Below, in pieces: positions 60,923-64,000 of a stretch of 64,000 nucleotides of DNA. Positions within the stretch are counted from its first letter, which is position 1; every line of letters begins with the position of its first letter. Under the pieces are notes generated by a model. The model ran no database searches, was not told where the DNA came from, and worked only from the letters and a program-made list of their open reading frames with translations. The stretch comes from Rhizobium mongolense subsp. loessense. GTDB taxonomy: Bacteria > Pseudomonadota > Alphaproteobacteria > Rhizobiales > Rhizobiaceae. The position numbers were made by a program, and so were the translations under genes. The DNA is taken from NCBI RefSeq assembly GCF_900099775.1, contig NZ_FMTM01000003.1:457097-521096 (forward strand). The letters are read 5' to 3'.

Positions 60923-61321
60923 TTACATCTCCATCAGTGATTTCAAGGCGCCGAGGTCCTTCTGCACATGGGCGGCATCAGCGGCGAACTGGTCGTCCGT
61001 CATGCCCGGCTGTTTCAACAGCGTGAACATCACCTCGCAGCCGTCGCCGTTCGGCACGATTCGCAGCGCGTTGTAGACCCGTAGGCCGCTTTCGATTGTT
61101 ACCGTATGGTCGATGACGCCGAACTCGTTGTGCGGGACGAAGCTCACACGCACCGTTCCGAGAGGACCATGCGCGATCCAGTCACTTCCCTCCGGTTCGA
61201 GGCCGGAGGCCAGCCCCGAGGCCCAGAGCGGCATGTTTTCCGGCTTTCCGGCAAAGTCGTAGACCTCCTTCCAGTACCGATTGATCGAGCAGTGAACAAC
61301 TTTGGCAGGCAGGGTGCTCAT
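60923..61321 (-). CDS. SRPBCC (polyketide cyclase-like) protein
   Basis: A 132-residue helix-grip protein: VHCSINRYWKEVYDFAGKPENMPLWASG at the N-terminus, a central beta-sheet (TVRVSFVPHNEFGVIDHTVTI) and a long C-terminal helix (FAADAAHVQKDLGALKSLM). SRPBCC proteins hold hydrophobic ligands in a cavity; the ligand is unknown here. ATG 61321 follows CAAGGAAAAACCG. Cotranscribed with the VOC gene and divergent from gnd. Confidence 0.82.
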   Translation of the reverse strand: MSTLPAKVVHCSINRYWKEVYDFAGKPENMPLWASGLASGLEPEGSDWIAHGPLGTVRVSFVPHNEFGVIDHTVTIESGLRVYNALRIVPNGDGCEVMFTLLKQPGMTDDQFAADAAHVQKDLGALKSLMEM

Positions 61322-61499
61322 CGGTTTTTCCTTGGTGTTTCCTCCGCCGATAATAGCAGACAGGAAGCGGCGTATTGAAGGAAACGGCCGCACAGCTCCG
61401 AACTGTGCGCTGCCGAACTGATCGGCGTCCTTCCAGACTTGCCGTTTTTCCCGGAGAGTGCCACAACACCGGTCCAAAATGACTCATCGGAGGTGTATC

Positions 61500-62930
61500 G
61501 TGGAAAAGGCAGAAATCGGGCTGATCGGTCTTGCCGTCATGGGTTCCAACCTGGCGCTCAACATTGCGGAAAAAGGCAACAAGATTGCAGTCTTCAACCG
61601 CACTCCCGAAAAGACGGACGAATTCTACGAAAGCGCCGGTGATCTCAAGAAGCAGATCGTCCCCTGCAAGACCATCGAGGAATTCGTCGAGGCCATCCGC
61701 CCGCCGCGTCCGATCATCATCATGATCAAGGCGGGCGAGGCTGTCGACCAGCAGATGGAAGCGCTGCGGCCGCACCTTTCCAAAGGCGACATCATGATCG
61801 ATGCCGGCAACGCCAATTTCCGTGACACGATTGCCCGTTTCGACCGCCTCAAGGATACTGACCTGACCTTCATCGGCATGGGGGTATCCGGCGGCGAAGA
61901 AGGCGCCCGCCACGGCCCGTCGATCATGGTCGGCGGTACCGAAGACTCCTGGAAGCGCGTCGAGAAGGTACTGACCTCGATTGCCGCCAAGTACAACGGC
62001 GATCCCTGCGTCGCCTGGCTCGGCAACGATGGTGCCGGTCACTTCGTCAAGACGATCCACAATGGCATCGAATATGCCGACATGCAGATGATCGCCGAAA
62101 TCTACGGCATCCTGCGCGACGGCCTCGGCAAGAGCGCCGGCGAGATCAGCAAGATATTCGGCGAATGGAACAAGGGCCGCCTGAATTCCTATCTCATCGA
62201 AATCTCCGAAAAGGTGCTGGCTGCGACCGATCCCGTGTCCGGCGGCCCGATGGTTGACATGATCCTCGACAAGGCCGGCCAGAAGGGCACCGGCAAGTGG
62301 TCGGCGATCGAAGCACAGAACATGGGCATTCCCGCGACCGCTATCGAAGCTGCCGTTGCGGCCCGCAGCATTTCCTCGATGAAGGACCAGCGCGAAGCCG
62401 CCGAGAGGATCTTCGGCAAGCCGAAATACGATTTCCCGATCGCCTACGGCCAGGACCTCGACAAAGATCTGGAACTGGCGTTGTTTGCCGCCAAGATCGG
62501 TGCATATGCGCAGGGCTTTGCCGTGATGGCCGAAGCTTCACGCGAGTTCAACTGGTCTCTGCCGATGCCAGTGATCGCCAAGATATGGCGGGCCGGCTGC
62601 ATCATCCGCTCGCAGTTCCTTGACGAAATCACCAGCGCTTTCACCAAGGCGCCGAATGCGGCAAACCTCATCGTTACGCCGGCCTTCTCGGAAATGGTCA
62701 AGGAATCGATCCCGTCGCTTCGCCGCGTCGTTGCGGCAGCGCTTGCCGCCGGCCTGCCGGTTCCGGCGCTCACCTCGGCGCTCACCTATTTCGACGCTTA
62801 CCGCCAAGGCCGCGGCACTGCGAACCTCATCCAGGCTCAGCGCGACTTCTTCGGCGCCCACGGCTTCGACCGCCTAGACGGCAAGGATTTCCACCATGGC
62901 CCATGGGGCAGCGGCGCTTCGACGTTCTGA
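61500..62930 (+). CDS. gnd: 6-phosphogluconate dehydrogenase
   Basis: A 476-residue enzyme of the normal length that oxidatively decarboxylates 6-phosphogluconate to ribulose 5-phosphate with reduction of NADP+. The nucleotide motif GLAVMGSNLALN starts near residue 7, VSGGEEGARHGPSIMVGG near 127 binds substrate, and GNDGAGHFVKTIHNGIEY near 180 carries the catalytic Lys. Translation starts at GTG 61500 after CATCGGAGGTGTATC. A strong terminator follows. Oxidative pentose-phosphate flux supplies NADPH and pentoses. Confidence 0.96.
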   Translation: MEKAEIGLIGLAVMGSNLALNIAEKGNKIAVFNRTPEKTDEFYESAGDLKKQIVPCKTIEEFVEAIRPPRPIIIMIKAGEAVDQQMEALRPHLSKGDIMIDAGNANFRDTIARFDRLKDTDLTFIGMGVSGGEEGARHGPSIMVGGTEDSWKRVEKVLTSIAAKYNGDPCVAWLGNDGAGHFVKTIHNGIEYADMQMIAEIYGILRDGLGKSAGEISKIFGEWNKGRLNSYLIEISEKVLAATDPVSGGPMVDMILDKAGQKGTGKWSAIEAQNMGIPATAIEAAVAARSISSMKDQREAAERIFGKPKYDFPIAYGQDLDKDLELALFAAKIGAYAQGFAVMAEASREFNWSLPMPVIAKIWRAGCIIRSQFLDEITSAFTKAPNAANLIVTPAFSEMVKESIPSLRRVVAAALAAGLPVPALTSALTYFDAYRQGRGTANLIQAQRDFFGAHGFDRLDGKDFHHGPWGSGASTF

Positions 62931-62951
62931 GGTGTCATTCGAACAAGAAAA

Positions 62952-62983
62952 AAGCCCGGTTTCGAACGGGCTTATTTTATTTT
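62952..62983 (+). terminator. Intrinsic terminator of gnd
   Basis: AAGCCCG (62952-62958) and CGGGCTT (62967-62973) form a stem with an 8-base loop, followed by ATTTTATTTT, 20 bases after the gnd stop. The preceding A-run could let it work on the minus strand too. The stretch 62984-63259 holds no gene I can support. Confidence 0.88.
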
Positions 62984-63259
62984 GAACATACCGAAGCAGG
63001 ATGAAAGATCCTGCGCACTGGCTTCTCCGCTTCCCATGGTTTCTTCCACATTTGCTTTCCTGCGGCCTCATCAAGTCAGTCGGTGAGGAGCGAGAAAATG
63101 CGACATTCCATCACCCTTGAGGGCTGCGCCGCGCGATCTTGCGCCTTAGGTGAGCTTGATCGCCAGAGAGTGTTCACCGTCTCAACACACTCCAAGTCGC
63201 CGCGAGCAGCGTTCACCGAAGCAGGATAGTGCAGCCCTCTGCACATGAAACGTGACCGC

Positions 63260-64000
63260 CTATCCGCGATCGTCCGGCCAGACCGGCTTACTGATGCTCT
63301 GCAGCAGTTCCGGCTCAATGCCATCGATGCGGGCGATGACGGCCTTGGCCAGTTCGCGGCCCGCGTGGCGGACGTCTTCATTGGCGGTGATGATCTCCGG
63401 CCGGATCCAGTTCAGGATCGGCGCGGACTGCTTGGAAACCATGTCGATATCGTAGCCGACGCGCTTACTTGTCGCCTCGATGCCGGCGTTAACGGCAATG
63501 GCGGCACTTCCGGCCGAGCAGACGATGCCGTCGGGCGCGTTCGGCATGCGCATCATGGCTTCGACCGCGGTCTTGACCTCCTCCAGCGGCGTATCGGTGT
63601 TGACGCGCAGGGGGATCTCCTCGGCGCCATAGTCGTGAAGGCCGGTTTGGAAGCCGATCCTCGTATGGGCATAGTAAGTGAGCTTGCTTGCCGGCTGGAG
63701 CAGAGCGATGCGCCTACGGCCGCGCTCGACGAGCCTCTTCACCGCCTCGTGCGCGAAGGACTCGTTGTCGAAATCGTGATAGGGGTGGACCAGTCCCGCA
63801 TCGGTCCGGCCATGCGTCGCGAAGGGCATGTTCTGCTCAGCGAGCAGCCGCACGCGCGGATCGTCGGGCTCGATGCGGGAAATGATGACGCCGTCGGCAG
63901 AGCCGGTGTCCAGGATGTAGCGCACCGGCAGCATCGGGTCCTTGCTGTGCGAGTGCGGTGTCACGACGATGTGGTACGGCGTGCCGGTCAGCACCTCAGA
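63260..64000 (-). CDS. LacI-family transcriptional regulator (N-terminus outside window)
   Basis: The visible 246 residues are the effector half of a LacI/GalR repressor, a periplasmic-binding-protein fold: ADGVIISRIEPDDPRV, NESFAHEAVKRLVERGRRRIALLQP, RIGFQTGL and PDGIVCSAGSAAIAV. The frame runs unbroken to base 64000, so the DNA-binding helix-turn-helix lies beyond the window; a GTG at 63994 is not the true start. Such proteins usually respond to a sugar and control a neighbouring uptake operon, which would lie to the right. The ligand is unknown. Confidence 0.88.
   Translation of the reverse strand, partial: SEVLTGTPYHIVVTPHSHSKDPMLPVRYILDTGSADGVIISRIEPDDPRVRLLAEQNMPFATHGRTDAGLVHPYHDFDNESFAHEAVKRLVERGRRRIALLQPASKLTYYAHTRIGFQTGLHDYGAEEIPLRVNTDTPLEEVKTAVEAMMRMPNAPDGIVCSAGSAAIAVNAGIEATSKRVGYDIDMVSKQSAPILNWIRPEIITANEDVRHAGRELAKAVIARIDGIEPELLQSISKPVWPDDRG

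Noticed and set aside
1..64000. CRISPR arrays, prophage modules, restriction or toxin-antitoxin defence systems
   Set aside because: I saw no regularly spaced direct repeats, phage structural genes or recognisable defence enzymes anywhere in the window.

Overview
The window reads as chromosomal DNA of an alphaproteobacterium of the Rhizobiaceae (Rhizobium/Agrobacterium/Sinorhizobium group). The strongest indicators are the acpXL-fabZXL-fabF2XL-fabF1XL-adhXL-lpxXL cluster, which puts a very-long-chain fatty acid on rhizobial lipid A, the aerobic (Pseudomonas denitrificans-type) cobalamin genes cobQ, cobPWNO, cobE and cobABCD, the phn(pho)CDEE and pstSCAB-phoU-phoB phosphate loci, and GGAAC-N16/17-CGTT promoter motifs typical of the EcfG/RpoE2 general stress sigma factor. 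Genus and species cannot be fixed from the sequence alone.

Layout. 1-3.1 kb: a multi-pass membrane protein, a decayed IS110-type transposase and a 3' fragment of tRNA-Lys(CTT), looking like the right end of an old integrative element. 3.2-9 kb: many small envelope or stress proteins (SPW protein, entericidin-like lipoprotein, short conserved proteins), a DMT exporter and an MFS transporter. 8.9-17.6 kb: signalling and envelope genes (receiver-HisKA_2 kinase, DUF924 protein, large MscS channel, a double-receiver protein beside a double-receiver diguanylate cyclase, a GlxA/AraC regulator, a DUF1127 protein). 17.6-20 kb: gene debris, a DUF4239 membrane protein and a second DMT transporter.

20.4-32 kb is the phosphorus block. 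phnC-phnD-phnE1-phnE2 reads leftward and pstSCAB-phoU-phoB-phoB2 rightward from a shared intergenic region with a clear Pho box in front of pstS and a weaker one in front of phnC. No phoR is present in the window, and a second phoB-like gene has lost its phosphoacceptor. 32-37 kb: small proteins, a frameshifted YbhB-type pseudogene, a LysR regulator, a second entericidin-like lipoprotein, an orphan betaine-type binding protein and a structured intergenic region that could encode a small RNA.

37.2-54.1 kb is the cobalamin block: cobQ, a convergent ClC channel, an unusually long cobalamin riboswitch, a palindromic repeat, cobP-cobW-cobN-cobO, a TSUP transporter on the other strand, cobE, a nucleoside hydrolase, then cobA-cobB-cobC-cobD with 4-base overlaps. 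54.2-59.7 kb is the lipid A very-long-chain acyl operon. The right end holds a PAS-domain protein, VOC and SRPBCC proteins, gnd with a strong terminator, and a LacI-family regulator cut by the window edge.

Most of the window is well-known rhizobial biology. The less ordinary points are the degenerate PhoB paralogue, the paired GC-rich hairpins between each binding-protein gene and its permease genes, the double-receiver pair in which one member has lost its first phosphoacceptor, the condensing enzyme with Glu in place of Cys, the expanded riboswitch, two candidate structured RNAs and the tRNA-Lys attachment-site scar. I did not find convincing evidence for an entirely new defence or metabolic system.
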